This document shows positions 8,828 to 18,257 of a stretch of DNA of 64,000 nt, in pieces. A model generated the notes under the pieces. It did no database searches, had not been told where the DNA came from, and saw nothing but the letters and a program-made list of their open reading frames with translations. The DNA comes from Cytophagales bacterium (GTDB lineage Bacteria > Bacteroidota > Bacteroidia > Cytophagales > Cyclobacteriaceae): assembly GCA_017303795.1 (NCBI GenBank), contig JAFLBR010000002.1:248001-312000 (forward strand). The letters are read 5' to 3'. The position numbers were made by a program, and so were the translations under genes. The stretch's first letter is position 1; each line of letters begins with the position of its first letter.

Positions 8828-9637
8828 TTAAATGCTAAAGCCTAATTTGATTTTGTAACGGTACACGCTTTCGTTAATCACCTGCTCCAGTTTAAGCACC
8901 TCTTTCGTCTTCTTACTGATCCAAAATACTTCTCTATTCCCTTTTTCTTCGTGCACTAAAATCCAGCAATCAATCTTCTGATTTTCATAACCAACAAGCT
9001 CAGCAGAGCCGGTGACGGTGTAAGCAACTTTTTGGAAGGCAGAGGCTGTACCCGGATCGTAAAATGGAATGATAAATGTTATCCCCTTTGCATACGGAAG
9101 TAAAGGGAATATTTCCAAATCCAGATGCCAGTTCAAGTGGAATTTATTCAGGGAGGATTTATACCCTACCCAAATTTTGTTTTCTTGTATTAATGTGTCG
9201 GAATCGCTAAGAAGCTTACCATTATGCTCAACCGTCCCTTTTGAAAAATCCACAGTAGTATCCGTTACATTCTTAGTCGGGGTTCTTGATCGTTGAACCT
9301 TCCACCACGTATGATGAAACAACGGCTGCATCGTCTTTGCGTCAGAAATGGATTTCACAATATGAATGATGCTGTCCTTGTCCTCCCAGGATTGATTAAT
9401 CGCTATACAGGGTTTACCGTGATACTCAACGCGCGCAATTTTCCGGGTCCAGAATTGGGTTTGAGTACGGGTGGCGTCTTTGTTCATTTTAAAATACACC
9501 AGATACCGATGTATTCCTTCTTTTAGCACCTGGGTGTTGATCTGCGCAGCAGTAATCAGCAGCGTGTCGCCTTTCTGTGCGTGACTCACGTGATGTGTAA
9601 TCAACAGGATGAGTAGTGATATTAGCTTCGTGTACAT
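8828..9637 (-). CDS. secreted protein, possibly DUF3108-like
   Basis: 269 residues with a signal peptide (MYTKLISLLILLITHHVSHAQ). The body is beta-rich: FWTRKIARVEYHGKPCIAINQSW, HHTWWKVQ, KGITFIIPFYDPGT, then YTVTGSAELVGYENQKIDCWILVHEE and FWISKKTKEVLKLEQ. This order, ending in a strand that describes conversion to a measured value, resembles DUF3108-type periplasmic beta-barrel-like proteins of Bacteroidota. The match is by pattern only. Its stop is 14 bases before the DoxX-like gene start, so the two probably form an operon. Confidence 0.55.
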   Translation of the reverse strand: MYTKLISLLILLITHHVSHAQKGDTLLITAAQINTQVLKEGIHRYLVYFKMNKDATRTQTQFWTRKIARVEYHGKPCIAINQSWEDKDSIIHIVKSISDAKTMQPLFHHTWWKVQRSRTPTKNVTDTTVDFSKGTVEHNGKLLSDSDTLIQENKIWVGYKSSLNKFHLNWHLDLEIFPLLPYAKGITFIIPFYDPGTASAFQKVAYTVTGSAELVGYENQKIDCWILVHEEKGNREVFWISKKTKEVLKLEQVINESVYRYKIKLGFSI

Positions 9638-9646
9638 ATACTTTTT

Positions 9647-10714
9647 TTATCGTGTGACATAAATTGAATACGCATCAGCGTCCTGACTACCTCCGGTGAG
9701 TCTGACCGATGTTCCATTCTCCCATATCTGAGCGGAGGATCTTCCTCCGCCAGCCCAGCCACCGCCAGCGGCATAGATTTTATTGTCAACTAGAAAAATC
9801 GATCGGACTACGGACGGGTAGCTGGTTGGTAAAGTCGTTTGGACACCATTCTTCCAATAGTGTGGTATGTCGAAGTCAGTCCGGTCTCCGCCAACAGCAT
9901 GTATATCGTTATTGGCTAACGCAAGCGCAAAGGCAACAGTACTTCTTCCGGTCGTCCCAATGCGTTGTGCCGTTCCATTTTTCCAAACAGTAGCAACTCC
10001 ATTCTCGGAACCAGACACATAAACGTCTTCACCAGATACCACCACGGATTGTGCCATAGACGGAACCACTCCGTCTGACAACAACACTTCATTTCCATTC
10101 TTCCAATACTTTGCTACGGGAACAGAGCTATTATACTCCCAACCCGCTACATACACCGCAGTTTCGGATACATACATAGATTCAACCCGTGCTTCATGTG
10201 TTCCATCGGTCAGTTCCTGTGCCGTCCCATTTTTCCAAACCAAGGCAACATTGGAACCAAAACCAGTGGTGTAACCAGATACATATACATCCGCTCCGGC
10301 AATAGCAATACCCGTTGCCCATGAACTCCATGCACCGTTTGTAAGACTAACAGCGGTTCCGTTCTTCCAATACTTGGCCACCGGGGTATTTGATCCATTC
10401 CGTTCAAATCCGGCCACGTATACATCACCCGCAGAAACCGTTACGGCATACGCACGCGCTTGACGGGTTCCATCGGTAAGACGGATCGCGCTTCCATTCT
10501 TCCAGAGCGTGGCCTGATCTTCAGTTTGTGCTGTTGTACTGCGCTCATATCCGGCCACATACACTTCTGGTACGTCTGGCTCTTCAACATTCAGCAAACA
10601 AGAACTCAGCAAGCAACAAGAAGCCAGCACAACAAGAATATTTAAGCCGGTTGTCAGCTTTTTAAAATAGCTGGTACTGCTTTTTTTGAACAATATCTTA
10701 TTAAGAGTAAACAT
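9647..10714 (-). CDS. lipoprotein with seven or so beta-propeller-like repeats
   Basis: 355 residues. The signal LNILVVLASCCLLSSC is a lipobox. The mature protein is built from roughly 45-residue repeats of the form VYVAGYE...A.YWKNGT...LTDGT, seen about seven times (VYVAGFERNG, VYVSGYTTG, VYVAGWEYN, VYVSGSENG, IHAVGGDRT, IYAAGGGWA). Repetition at this length and number is what a seven-bladed propeller would show. It is expected at the cell surface or in the periplasm. Reverse-frame tracts of the repeat also appear at the DNA level, so the copies are fairly recent. No enzymatic motif. Confidence 0.7.
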   Translation of the reverse strand: MFTLNKILFKKSSTSYFKKLTTGLNILVVLASCCLLSSCLLNVEEPDVPEVYVAGYERSTTAQTEDQATLWKNGSAIRLTDGTRQARAYAVTVSAGDVYVAGFERNGSNTPVAKYWKNGTAVSLTNGAWSSWATGIAIAGADVYVSGYTTGFGSNVALVWKNGTAQELTDGTHEARVESMYVSETAVYVAGWEYNSSVPVAKYWKNGNEVLLSDGVVPSMAQSVVVSGEDVYVSGSENGVATVWKNGTAQRIGTTGRSTVAFALALANNDIHAVGGDRTDFDIPHYWKNGVQTTLPTSYPSVVRSIFLVDNKIYAAGGGWAGGGRSSAQIWENGTSVRLTGGSQDADAYSIYVTR

Positions 10715-10860
10715 TTTAAGGTTAATTAAAATTTTTTAAAATCATGCACGGATCGCTTTTATTGCTTGGCGAGGAAAAGAATACGAAGCAAAAACTGTAA
10801 CCTAATTGAATTGAAAAAACGTACTTCTGTGTCGGATTTAGTGTGATACAGGAGTACGCT

Positions 10861-11601
10861 TTAATGATTCATTCTTTGTTCCCAGATAAGACTATCTTTT
10901 TTATTAAAATACTTTATGCCTACAAAGCTTAAGCTGTCTTTTGTATGGAATATGTCGCTGTTGGGTTTCCCAAATCCAACAACAAGTTTGCCCTTGGCGT
11001 CTTGAAGTATTAGAGCCCTGGTTCCGTCTGACAACACTAAAGCATGAAAAGCTTCTCTTCCATTTCCAGGATCATCTAATCCCAACGCAACGCCACTTCT
11101 ACCATCGTCAAACGTATGAGTTCCAAAGCCGCCCACTTCTAATCCCTTTTGGTTATTTAAAAGAATACCAGTAGGCAAAAAAATTCTTCTTCCAACATTC
11201 GGGTCTGATAATTGATCGCCTACTTGCATGACATCGATTCCTTTTTCATTCATTACTACCATACCAAAAGCAGAATGTCTATAATTTTTATACCATTCCA
11301 TATATTTGTTCGGGTCTTTAGGATAAATCTCATTTGAAAAATATTTTTTTGCTAAACTGGTATCTGTCCTGACTCTGTACTTCGAATAGGGAATAGGTGC
11401 TCCAATCAAGATTCGATCTTTACCATTTTCGTCATAGATAATAATACCCTTGGCTCTGATTAAATCGAATTTGTCAGTCTTGGTGAATCCAAAACCTAAA
11501 AAACCTAAAATGGTTAGGCTGACAAATCCTATAAAAAGCTGCTTAATCTTTTTATACTTACTTTCCACGTCTTGAATTTTTTTGAAAATGTCATTTTCCA
11601 T
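10861..11601 (-). CDS. hypothetical membrane-anchored protein
   Basis: 246 residues. A short coiled N-terminus (IFKKIQDVESKYKKIKQ) precedes one transmembrane helix (LFIGFVSLTILGFLGFGF). The soluble part contains repeated short beta motifs: RAKGIIIYDENGKDRILIGAP, FGMVVMNEKGIDVMQVGD, LNNQKGLEVGGFGTH, LSDGTRALILQDAKGKLVVGFG. These N-E-x-G-x-D / V-x-G turns suggest a beta-solenoid or propeller-like fold. I do not recognise a named family. The protein should face the periplasm. It stands alone, with 146 and 181 bases of intergenic DNA on either side. Confidence 0.6.
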   Translation of the reverse strand: MENDIFKKIQDVESKYKKIKQLFIGFVSLTILGFLGFGFTKTDKFDLIRAKGIIIYDENGKDRILIGAPIPYSKYRVRTDTSLAKKYFSNEIYPKDPNKYMEWYKNYRHSAFGMVVMNEKGIDVMQVGDQLSDPNVGRRIFLPTGILLNNQKGLEVGGFGTHTFDDGRSGVALGLDDPGNGREAFHALVLSDGTRALILQDAKGKLVVGFGKPNSDIFHTKDSLSFVGIKYFNKKDSLIWEQRMNH

Positions 11602-11782
11602 ATTATTTTATTTAATGGTTTTGGTTATATAAATGCCAAGTTGTTTGCTCGGATCAACCTACCTATTGATAAAGCTTTGTATGAAAGTCATAGGTAGAAT
11701 TTGCGGTCTCATCTGTCATTTTTTCGTTCAGACCACGGAGAAACTCCATTTTGTTCATATGCATCTAATCTAGTTATGGTCG

Positions 11783-12589
11783 TTACTTTTGATTATCCCA
11801 TTCTTGGATAAAATTTTCATCCAGCTCAAGGCTTCCCGTTACTGTTCCGTCCACATAGGTATTTCTGATGAAATTGTAAATACGCATCCCGCGCTCGATC
11901 TGAACAACGGCAATGGCATTGCCGCGATCGTCCAGTTTATAGAAATAAGTTCGGTTATTCTTCTCAACAAGTCTACCCACTGAATCATACTTGTAATACT
12001 GAGTTGAAAATCCGTTTTCAAAAAGAATAGCTTGCTTCTGACCACGTTCGTACAAAGAAGTGTATCGTATTGATTTTTTGTGATCGTCACCAAAAAATTG
12101 GGAAACTTTCGAATAATCGTTCGCGCTCGCATACTTCCCGTAAGTATCCACCCGGATTATTGCATGACTGTGCGAATTCATTTCCACAACTTTAGTCACC
12201 CTACCTTTGGAGTTGTACTCATAGGTCGAGTAGGAGTTAAGCTGCGGCAGTAAAACATAACCTGTACTGTCGCGGATTAGCTTCCCCGCATCTGTGTATT
12301 CATATAGTTTTTCAGTTTCCAGTTGGGTCAAATCGGATGCGGGAAATGCCCGCTCGGCAATCAGCAAACCATTTGAATAGCTGTACATCCACCGGATAAA
12401 ATGTGCGGGTTTTTTTCCTGGAAAATTTGGATGATAAATATCTTGCTCAAGTTTAATGACATCTGGACTAACCTTAAGATACATTCTATCTTCTGGTATA
12501 ATGGGTTGACCATATGTGTTTTCAAAGAGAAAGAGTATTGTTAGTGCAAAAAGTAGTTTGAAAGAATGATAGTAATTCTGAAGTGGCAT
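11783..12589 (-). CDS. secreted protein with YD/RHS-like repeats
   Basis: 268 residues with a signal peptide ending near NTYGQ. The body carries short YD-type repeats: KLYEYTDAGKLIRDSTG, YSTYEYNSKGRVTKVVE, YYKYDSVGRLVEKNN, YFYKLDDRGNAIAVVQ. These are the Y-x-Y-(D/N)-x-x-G-R/K pattern of RHS/YD proteins but in a small secreted protein without the RHS core or toxin tip. Such short YD proteins are common in Bacteroidota and their function is unknown. The two giant RHS genes at 53970-63768 use the same motif on a different scale. Confidence 0.65.
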   Translation of the reverse strand: MPLQNYYHSFKLLFALTILFLFENTYGQPIIPEDRMYLKVSPDVIKLEQDIYHPNFPGKKPAHFIRWMYSYSNGLLIAERAFPASDLTQLETEKLYEYTDAGKLIRDSTGYVLLPQLNSYSTYEYNSKGRVTKVVEMNSHSHAIIRVDTYGKYASANDYSKVSQFFGDDHKKSIRYTSLYERGQKQAILFENGFSTQYYKYDSVGRLVEKNNRTYFYKLDDRGNAIAVVQIERGMRIYNFIRNTYVDGTVTGSLELDENFIQEWDNQK

Positions 12590-12674
12590 TGCTTGCTTTT
12601 TATTAGATTATAGTAAAGAAAAGTTTTCTTAGTCGTAGAAGGTTTTTTATAGACACATCAAATGATTTAAAATT

Positions 12675-13910
12675 TTAATCATCTATTGTTTGAGTAAGAC
12701 TAGTCAGATCATAAACTACTACTTTACCACTCATATCACCATTTTCATCGTTGTGTGGAAAGCCAACGGCAAGTGTATTCCCATCTGCGGATAATGCAAT
12801 GGACCAGCCCGTAGAATTGTTGGGCAGAGCAGTTGTTTCAACTCCATCAACATCTATAATTTTTGAAACTTCTTTCCATTCCTGTAAAGCTCTTTTGTAG
12901 ACCTTTACATAGCCTGGCTTTCCATAACCTTCGTAAGGCATACTGAGAGCCATCCTACTTCCATCGGCGGATATTGCAATAGCGTGACCAAAATAGCTTT
13001 TCCTGCTTTCTGGCTTTAACGGATTTAATTTTTTTAACTTGGTATGGTCAGTGATTTCATAAGTTTCTACAAAACCGGCATCTGCATTTAGAAGATCAAC
13101 GCTGTTTCCAGCCGCAATCACCCAATCTCCATTTTTTGCAATCTGCACAACAGAGCCCAGGTTCGGGCTGGATGCATTTCCAAAAAAACTTTTGATGTTT
13201 TGTTTCCATTGATTTCCCTCTTGAGAATAAAAAAGTACTTCACCAGCATTGTTTAGCTCCTTTGTATCTTTACTATGATTGCCGGCAACAAGAACCTGCC
13301 CATTTGAAGAAAGCGATAGTGAAAGAGAATATATTTTCTCACCCGGGCTGGGTGTCAGGTCTAAGCCATCTTGTAACCATTGTATGCCATTAAAATCAAA
13401 TAGATTAATACAAACCGTACGGTGCTTCTGACAGTCAAAACTAACGGCCATTTTTCTGGCATCTGGAGTAATGGATATGGATTGAATCAGATCAGTTGGG
13501 TTCTCCAACTGAACTTTATAGGGAGATTTAACCCAGTCCTTCCCATCAAAGTCATAAATAGAAACACAACCAAACGGAGAAGCCACTACCAGCTTTTTCC
13601 CATCTGCTGATAGTTCCATCATTTCTCCATAAAAGAAATCTTTAGCACCGGGCAATATTTCATTACCCATCATCTGCCAGTTGTTGCCATCAAATTCAAA
13701 CACCGCAATTCTCCCATTCTCGTCTCCGTGTTCACTATTGAATGGCGCAGCAACGGCAAGGACAGTTCCATCAGCAGAAATTTTAACATTCCTGCCAAAT
13801 TGTTCAGTACTTACTTTACCAGGAAGCATATTTCCTTTACGCATTTGAGCGGCTGTACACGTTGGAATGACCACAATCGCTATGAAAAGAATGTAGGTAA
13901 ATTTATTCAT
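12675..13910 (-). CDS. secreted FG-GAP/beta-propeller-like protein
   Basis: 411 residues with a signal peptide (FIAIVVIPTCTAAQ). About seven repeats of 50 residues follow, each with I-S-A-D-G-x-x-L-A-V-A-x-P and a later V-x-V-Y-x-x-x-x-x-x-W: KISADGTVLAVAAPF, LSADGKKLVVASPF, ITPDARKMAVSFD, LSSNGQVLVAGNH, ISADGSRMALSMPY, LSADGNTLAVGFPH. This is the FG-GAP-like seven-bladed propeller pattern of Bacteroidota surface proteins. No C-terminal type IX secretion domain is visible. Role probably in surface binding; not known more precisely. Confidence 0.7.
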   Translation of the reverse strand: MNKFTYILFIAIVVIPTCTAAQMRKGNMLPGKVSTEQFGRNVKISADGTVLAVAAPFNSEHGDENGRIAVFEFDGNNWQMMGNEILPGAKDFFYGEMMELSADGKKLVVASPFGCVSIYDFDGKDWVKSPYKVQLENPTDLIQSISITPDARKMAVSFDCQKHRTVCINLFDFNGIQWLQDGLDLTPSPGEKIYSLSLSLSSNGQVLVAGNHSKDTKELNNAGEVLFYSQEGNQWKQNIKSFFGNASSPNLGSVVQIAKNGDWVIAAGNSVDLLNADAGFVETYEITDHTKLKKLNPLKPESRKSYFGHAIAISADGSRMALSMPYEGYGKPGYVKVYKRALQEWKEVSKIIDVDGVETTALPNNSTGWSIALSADGNTLAVGFPHNDENGDMSGKVVVYDLTSLTQTIDD

Positions 13911-13964
13911 CGTGACCAGTCCTTAAATTTTTTGCAGAACGTTTAGGTAGGCAGCAGGTTTATT

Positions 13965-14351
13965 TTAAAAAAGTATGACCGGTGATGATAAGGTGAATGC
14001 ACCGCCAGCATCAACGGTTGCAGTGATCGGAGTTCCCACTTGACTCCCGCCTTTTCTGATGACCAGCGTAGCCTGTTGGCCCACTATACCACCAGCACCA
14101 GAGATTACCAGATTAGCGCCGGTCACATTAGTATCGAACGTAATCTCTTTGTTCCACGGCAGTGATGTGATCTGCTCGGTAACAGTTACACCACTGGCAG
14201 TGGTGTATGCTGCAATCATATTGCTTCCACTGAAATTACCCGTTAGCTCATATCGGAGTGTGCGTGATGTTGGCTGCGGCTCATTTTCTTCGTTTCCACA
14301 GGAAGCAAAAATAGTTAGTGCTGTGATGAATACCAGCGTGAGGGTTCTCAT
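13965..14351 (-). CDS. small lipoprotein
   Basis: 128 residues from the ATG at 14349-14351, which gives a good lipobox (TLVFITALTIFASC); the longer frame from 14378 adds nine residues ahead of the signal. After the cysteine comes an acidic linker (GNEENEPQP) and a beta-rich domain (LRYELTGNFSGSNMIAAYTT, GANLVISGAGGIVGQQATLVIRKGG). This resembles small Bacteroidota surface lipoproteins with an immunoglobulin-like fold. It is followed on the same strand by the propeller gene at 13910. Function unknown. Confidence 0.6.
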   Translation of the reverse strand: MRTLTLVFITALTIFASCGNEENEPQPTSRTLRYELTGNFSGSNMIAAYTTASGVTVTEQITSLPWNKEITFDTNVTGANLVISGAGGIVGQQATLVIRKGGSQVGTPITATVDAGGAFTLSSPVILF

Positions 14352-14447
14352 AGCTATTATATTAAAAGTGGATGCCATGTTGTTTTGTTTTTAATATCAA
14401 ATTGAGTGTTATGTTTCAGTTTTTGGGTGCTGACTTGAAATAGTACG

Positions 14448-14834
14448 TCACCGCGCTTGGCCATTGAGGTTCATGCTCAGCCTGATCGCATTGACAAAAA
14501 CTTTATAATCCACACAGTCTTTGAATTGAGCAGACATTCTAATCGCATAATTGCCGGTACTCTTGGAAACGGTAGCCTGAATGCGATATTCACCGGCAGG
14601 AAGCGGAGCAGTGGTTTTCGCGTTGTCTTCTGTAACGTCTACTACCTGAAAACTCTGACCACTTGGTTGATGAATAAAAGTTACCCAAACCCGGTTACTC
14701 CTTTCACTCACACTGTTGGATTCAACCTTCGCCTTTCGTGGCTCACCCTCGCATGAATCAGACGCACATTGAATAAATAATGTTAAGGTTGCTAAGGTTA
14801 ATACACACTTTTTTTGGATTTGATGTTTTGACAT
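14448..14834 (-). CDS. small secreted protein or lipoprotein, function unknown
   Basis: 128 residues from the ATG at 14832-14834. The leader LTLATLTLFIQC is a short lipobox-like signal. The mature part reads NRVWVTFIHQPSGQSFQVVDV, then LPAGEYRIQATVSKSTGNYAIRMSAQFKDCVDYKV, a beta-sandwich-like pattern with two cysteines. No family recognised. It precedes the lipoprotein at 14351 by about 100 bases in the same direction, so the small secreted genes from 14834 to 12675 may be one transcription unit. Confidence 0.5.
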   Translation of the reverse strand: MSKHQIQKKCVLTLATLTLFIQCASDSCEGEPRKAKVESNSVSERSNRVWVTFIHQPSGQSFQVVDVTEDNAKTTAPLPAGEYRIQATVSKSTGNYAIRMSAQFKDCVDYKVFVNAIRLSMNLNGQAR

Positions 14835-15004
14835 ATAAAGCAATAGTGATTTCTGTTTATTAAAGTTTGACTTAAAGATGTTTCATAAAAGGCCACCAAC
14901 AATTGTGCAAGGTAGAGCCCAGACATGCTTTTGGACGTTCACTTAAGTTAATTTAGATCAGCATGGCCAGTCTGTTTTTTATGTAATAAACACAGGAAAT
15001 TTTT

Positions 15005-15931
15005 TTACTTAAACTCAGCTGGACGCTTGTATGTATAGGCATTCGTTTTATTTCTGGTTAAAAAATACATAAAGATCAAACCAATAGACAGTGAGGTCAA
15101 AAGCCGGATCAGATACAGATACAACTCCGGAGTGGCAAGCGTGAGCTGCGAAATGAGTCCTTCTTGAATCCCGTTCCCGACACCATGTGCAATGGCCGCT
15201 GGTATAAAGCTCTTGGAATGAATGGTCAGCCAACCCATAAAACAGGAGTACCCAATCATGATGATTGGCGAAATGATTAAACTGCCAACAATCGGGTTTT
15301 CTGGATAATTATAGCCGTGCAGTTGTATCGGCAAATGCCACATGGACCAAACAAAACCCAGAAGCAAAATACCCTTCAATAAACCCAATCGCTCTATTAA
15401 CAATCCCTGAAGCATGCCGCGCCAGGCAATCTCCTCGCCCGCGGCAATAAAACCGTTGAGTAGCGCAAAGAAAAAACCAGTGATGAATACGTTAATCAAA
15501 AAGATCGGCCAGGACTGACCGCCCAACCCTAATAAAAACGGACCTCCGGAAATGATAGCATGCTTAGATGAAAACTCAAACCATGTTGATGTACCCCAAT
15601 GGGAGGACTCCAATATTAGTACTACAATAAAGCCAAACAAAATTGGAACCAATACCGATAGTAATGTGGCGCTAATTACTTTCCTGTTTAGCTTCCACAC
15701 TAACGCTGACCGCAAGACTGGATTAAAGTACAAGTAGAAAGATGTAACAATACCGGGTGATACCATAGTGGCCGCTAACCACCAGGGCATGGCCGGGTCA
15801 TTCAGGCCTGTAGTCATTTGAATGGCCAAAAGCTGCAAACCCCAACTTAAAAGAAAAATCCAACCGCAATACCCAAGAATCAACCGCCAGGAAATAATTT
15901 CTGTTTTCATATCATTTGAATAAAGTTTCAT
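15005..15931 (-). CDS. CPBP-family intramembrane metalloprotease
   Basis: 308 residues from the ATG at 15929-15931, which overlaps the upstream stop (ATGA) and is a better start than the longer frame to 16012. There are about eight hydrophobic segments. The family motifs are present: AAGEEIAWRGMLQG (EExxxR), then WSMWHLPIQL (the histidine motif) and AAIAHGVGNG. CPBP (Abi/CAAX-like) proteases cleave membrane substrates or process peptides; the substrate here is unknown. It is the last gene of a three-gene overlapping operon with the DUF2306 protein and the hydrolase. Confidence 0.85.
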   Translation of the reverse strand: MKLYSNDMKTEIISWRLILGYCGWIFLLSWGLQLLAIQMTTGLNDPAMPWWLAATMVSPGIVTSFYLYFNPVLRSALVWKLNRKVISATLLSVLVPILFGFIVVLILESSHWGTSTWFEFSSKHAIISGGPFLLGLGGQSWPIFLINVFITGFFFALLNGFIAAGEEIAWRGMLQGLLIERLGLLKGILLLGFVWSMWHLPIQLHGYNYPENPIVGSLIISPIIMIGYSCFMGWLTIHSKSFIPAAIAHGVGNGIQEGLISQLTLATPELYLYLIRLLTSLSIGLIFMYFLTRNKTNAYTYKRPAEFK

Positions 15932-16593
15932 GCACCAATCGGCGGTTTGATTTTCACTGTCTTGGCCTTTCGTTTCCCAATTAAATAGGCGACCATTAAA
16001 TTGGGCGCCCAACTAATCCAGGATACAAGTCGGTATGACAAGCCAAAATCATGAGTGGTAGCCATTAACAAAGGCAACCAAATGCGCAACGTCACCGCTC
16101 CAAGGCATGTTGCGTAACTATAAATCATAAGCTGCTGATGTTTAACAACCAGGCCCTTTCGAATAACTATATATCCTTGAATAGTAGTGTAAAACCAGAT
16201 TAATCCACCCAATACAAATCCGGAAAATGCAATAACACCGCCCTCTGCAAAAAAACTGATGTAACCAATACCCAAAACACTTAGCCATGTTGAAAAGACA
16301 TATACCATCCCCACAATACGATGCAGCTCACGGTAATTATTTCGGATGTATGTATTGAATTGAACCCAGCCTGTAAGTAATGCCACACCCCCAAAAACAA
16401 TGTGCGTATTGAAAAAAGATTTCCACACCTGATCGTTCAAAAGCGCATTGCTTTTCATAGTAAGAATCCCAACGGGATGATCAGACAAAAAAAACTGGAT
16501 CGGATAGAGTCCAATAAAAATAATGAAGGAAATCATCGGCAGATAAACCACCGCCATTCCTATCTGCCTTAACCATTTCAGATGCTTCCTCAT
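15928..16593 (-). CDS. DUF2306-type membrane protein
   Basis: 221 residues from the ATG at 16591-16593, overlapping the hydrolase stop (TGATG). Six to seven hydrophobic helices. The features HIVFGGVALLTGWVQF, then YRELHRIVGMVYVFS and VVKHQQLMIYSYATCLGAVTLR carry spaced histidines that fit DUF2306 proteins, thought to be cytochrome-like or otherwise redox membrane proteins. The histidines near helix ends could bind heme, but that is inference. The coding overlap on both sides shows it is translated together with its neighbours. Confidence 0.75.
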   Translation of the reverse strand: MRKHLKWLRQIGMAVVYLPMISFIIFIGLYPIQFFLSDHPVGILTMKSNALLNDQVWKSFFNTHIVFGGVALLTGWVQFNTYIRNNYRELHRIVGMVYVFSTWLSVLGIGYISFFAEGGVIAFSGFVLGGLIWFYTTIQGYIVIRKGLVVKHQQLMIYSYATCLGAVTLRIWLPLLMATTHDFGLSYRLVSWISWAPNLMVAYLIGKRKAKTVKIKPPIGA

Positions 16594-18092
16594 CAAAATA
16601 GTAAACCGATTACAAAGACTTTTGCTTTCCTGGTTTTGGATGGGGCTGCGAAATTCACGTCCGGTGATAATTCCACTAGAGATTCATCCACCGTGCCAAA
16701 ATCAAAATATTGAAAAAGAAAATCCTGACTCTTCATCACGCGTAACAGGAGGTCACTATGCGACAAATTTTTTAGCACCACATGCTTTCCGTTTTTTAAA
16801 AACGGCATCAACTCTCTATCAGTAACATCGGCTGGCGTCCTAAAATCGAGATCCCCACTGATAATGAGTATCTCTGATGCACTTACCCGACACCTTTTAT
16901 ATTCATCTGGTATGGATTTTATTGACCATGCGTGAGCCGTAGAACCATATATGGCCGAAATGTTATTTCCCAATAATGTAGTTGAACTCCTGAATCGTTT
17001 TCTTGTATTTAGATCAATAGCGTTATAGTCAATATCAGCACTAACTGTCTTGGCGTACACATCACCAATAACAGATTTGCTATTCATCTCGTACAGTTTT
17101 TGCAGTAAGAACAAAGAACTGAAGTCACCTTCCTGTGCAGCGGAAAAGTATGCTTGGAATGCCCATACCGCCGACCCGCGCGCATACAGCATACCCATCG
17201 TACCCGCTTTAATTTTATCCGCATCTAACCGGAACGTAGCCCATCGCTTGGGCATCCTGCTGAACGCGAGCCTCATCGCTTCTTTAATAGAGCCCTTATG
17301 GACAGCATCTTCTTGTAATTGGTACAAACTATCATAATGAGCTATCGTGTTTTCGGCTTGTTCCGGTCGCGTAAGAAAATATCCCGGTGGACAGGCACCA
17401 ACCATAACCGTGCGCGCAAGACGGGATGGGAATCTATACCCGTACAATAAAGCTACCCGAGTACCATAACTGGATGACAGCAGGTTGATCGAAGCATAAC
17501 CCAAGACCTCACGTGCATAATCTACATCCTCAGTTACATCTACGATCGTGTACTGGTTTATGTCAATTCCCGCGTTGGATAAGGTGGCACAATATGTTTT
17601 TATTTTTGCTTCTACATTATCCAATGACGCATCACTGAGCAGTTCATGTCTCGTTGCCCTGAAGGCCTTATTAATCTTTCTGGACCGGAGCACAGTAGAG
17701 CCATCTACACCCCGGTAACCCACACACACAAAATCATGATGCGCCAAAAGTTTTGTTGGTGTAGTTGAAACAATTTTTTCTATAGATAAAATGTTACTGG
17801 CGCCCGGCCCGCCATCCAGCCAAAAGATTGGCGGTCCCGCGTCAGCCTGTTTTGCCTTGATGATTTGAACCGGTAAGGTGAGCTTCCTGGAGTCTGATTT
17901 AGTTCTGTCTTCCGCAACCGTTAATTCACCTTTCAATAAAAGGTATGCCTGATCCTCAATCGTGAGTGTCTCCGTCTTGAGCAACTTAAATCCATCCTTA
18001 CCTTGTGCATGCCCAATGGTGAAAGACTGCAATACTATGAACATAGCACCCATCGTCATCACCATTGTTTTGCGCTCCTCCGTTTGCCTCAT
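16593..18092 (-). CDS. secreted alpha/beta hydrolase (prolyl aminopeptidase/TAP-like)
   Basis: 499 residues from the ATG at 18090-18092 (a GTG at 18107 would add five). A signal peptide-like stretch (MGAMFIVLQSFTIGHAQG) follows a charged N-terminus. The oxyanion loop FWLDGGPGASN and the nucleophile elbow LLSSSYGTRVALLYGYRFP are typical of the TAP/prolyl iminopeptidase branch of alpha/beta hydrolases. The late aspartate may be in ISGDLDFRTPADV and the histidine in KNLSHSDLLL. The enzyme would act on small peptides or esters in the periplasm. It leads the operon with DUF2306 and CPBP genes. Confidence 0.85.
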   Translation of the reverse strand: MRQTEERKTMVMTMGAMFIVLQSFTIGHAQGKDGFKLLKTETLTIEDQAYLLLKGELTVAEDRTKSDSRKLTLPVQIIKAKQADAGPPIFWLDGGPGASNILSIEKIVSTTPTKLLAHHDFVCVGYRGVDGSTVLRSRKINKAFRATRHELLSDASLDNVEAKIKTYCATLSNAGIDINQYTIVDVTEDVDYAREVLGYASINLLSSSYGTRVALLYGYRFPSRLARTVMVGACPPGYFLTRPEQAENTIAHYDSLYQLQEDAVHKGSIKEAMRLAFSRMPKRWATFRLDADKIKAGTMGMLYARGSAVWAFQAYFSAAQEGDFSSLFLLQKLYEMNSKSVIGDVYAKTVSADIDYNAIDLNTRKRFRSSTTLLGNNISAIYGSTAHAWSIKSIPDEYKRCRVSASEILIISGDLDFRTPADVTDRELMPFLKNGKHVVLKNLSHSDLLLRVMKSQDFLFQYFDFGTVDESLVELSPDVNFAAPSKTRKAKVFVIGLLF

Positions 18093-18257
18093 AGTTTTTT
18101 TTGCCACAAAGAAATGGCACAGGTCACAGCCAGAAGTCCCGTATTATGTATCGGGACAGATTTTTAAACAGACCTTTAGGTTGATCTATGTCTTTGGTTA
18201 TCAGTTGCCCGCGAAAGTGGAACCGGATACCGGGACTAATTTTCAAATGCAAGGGAT

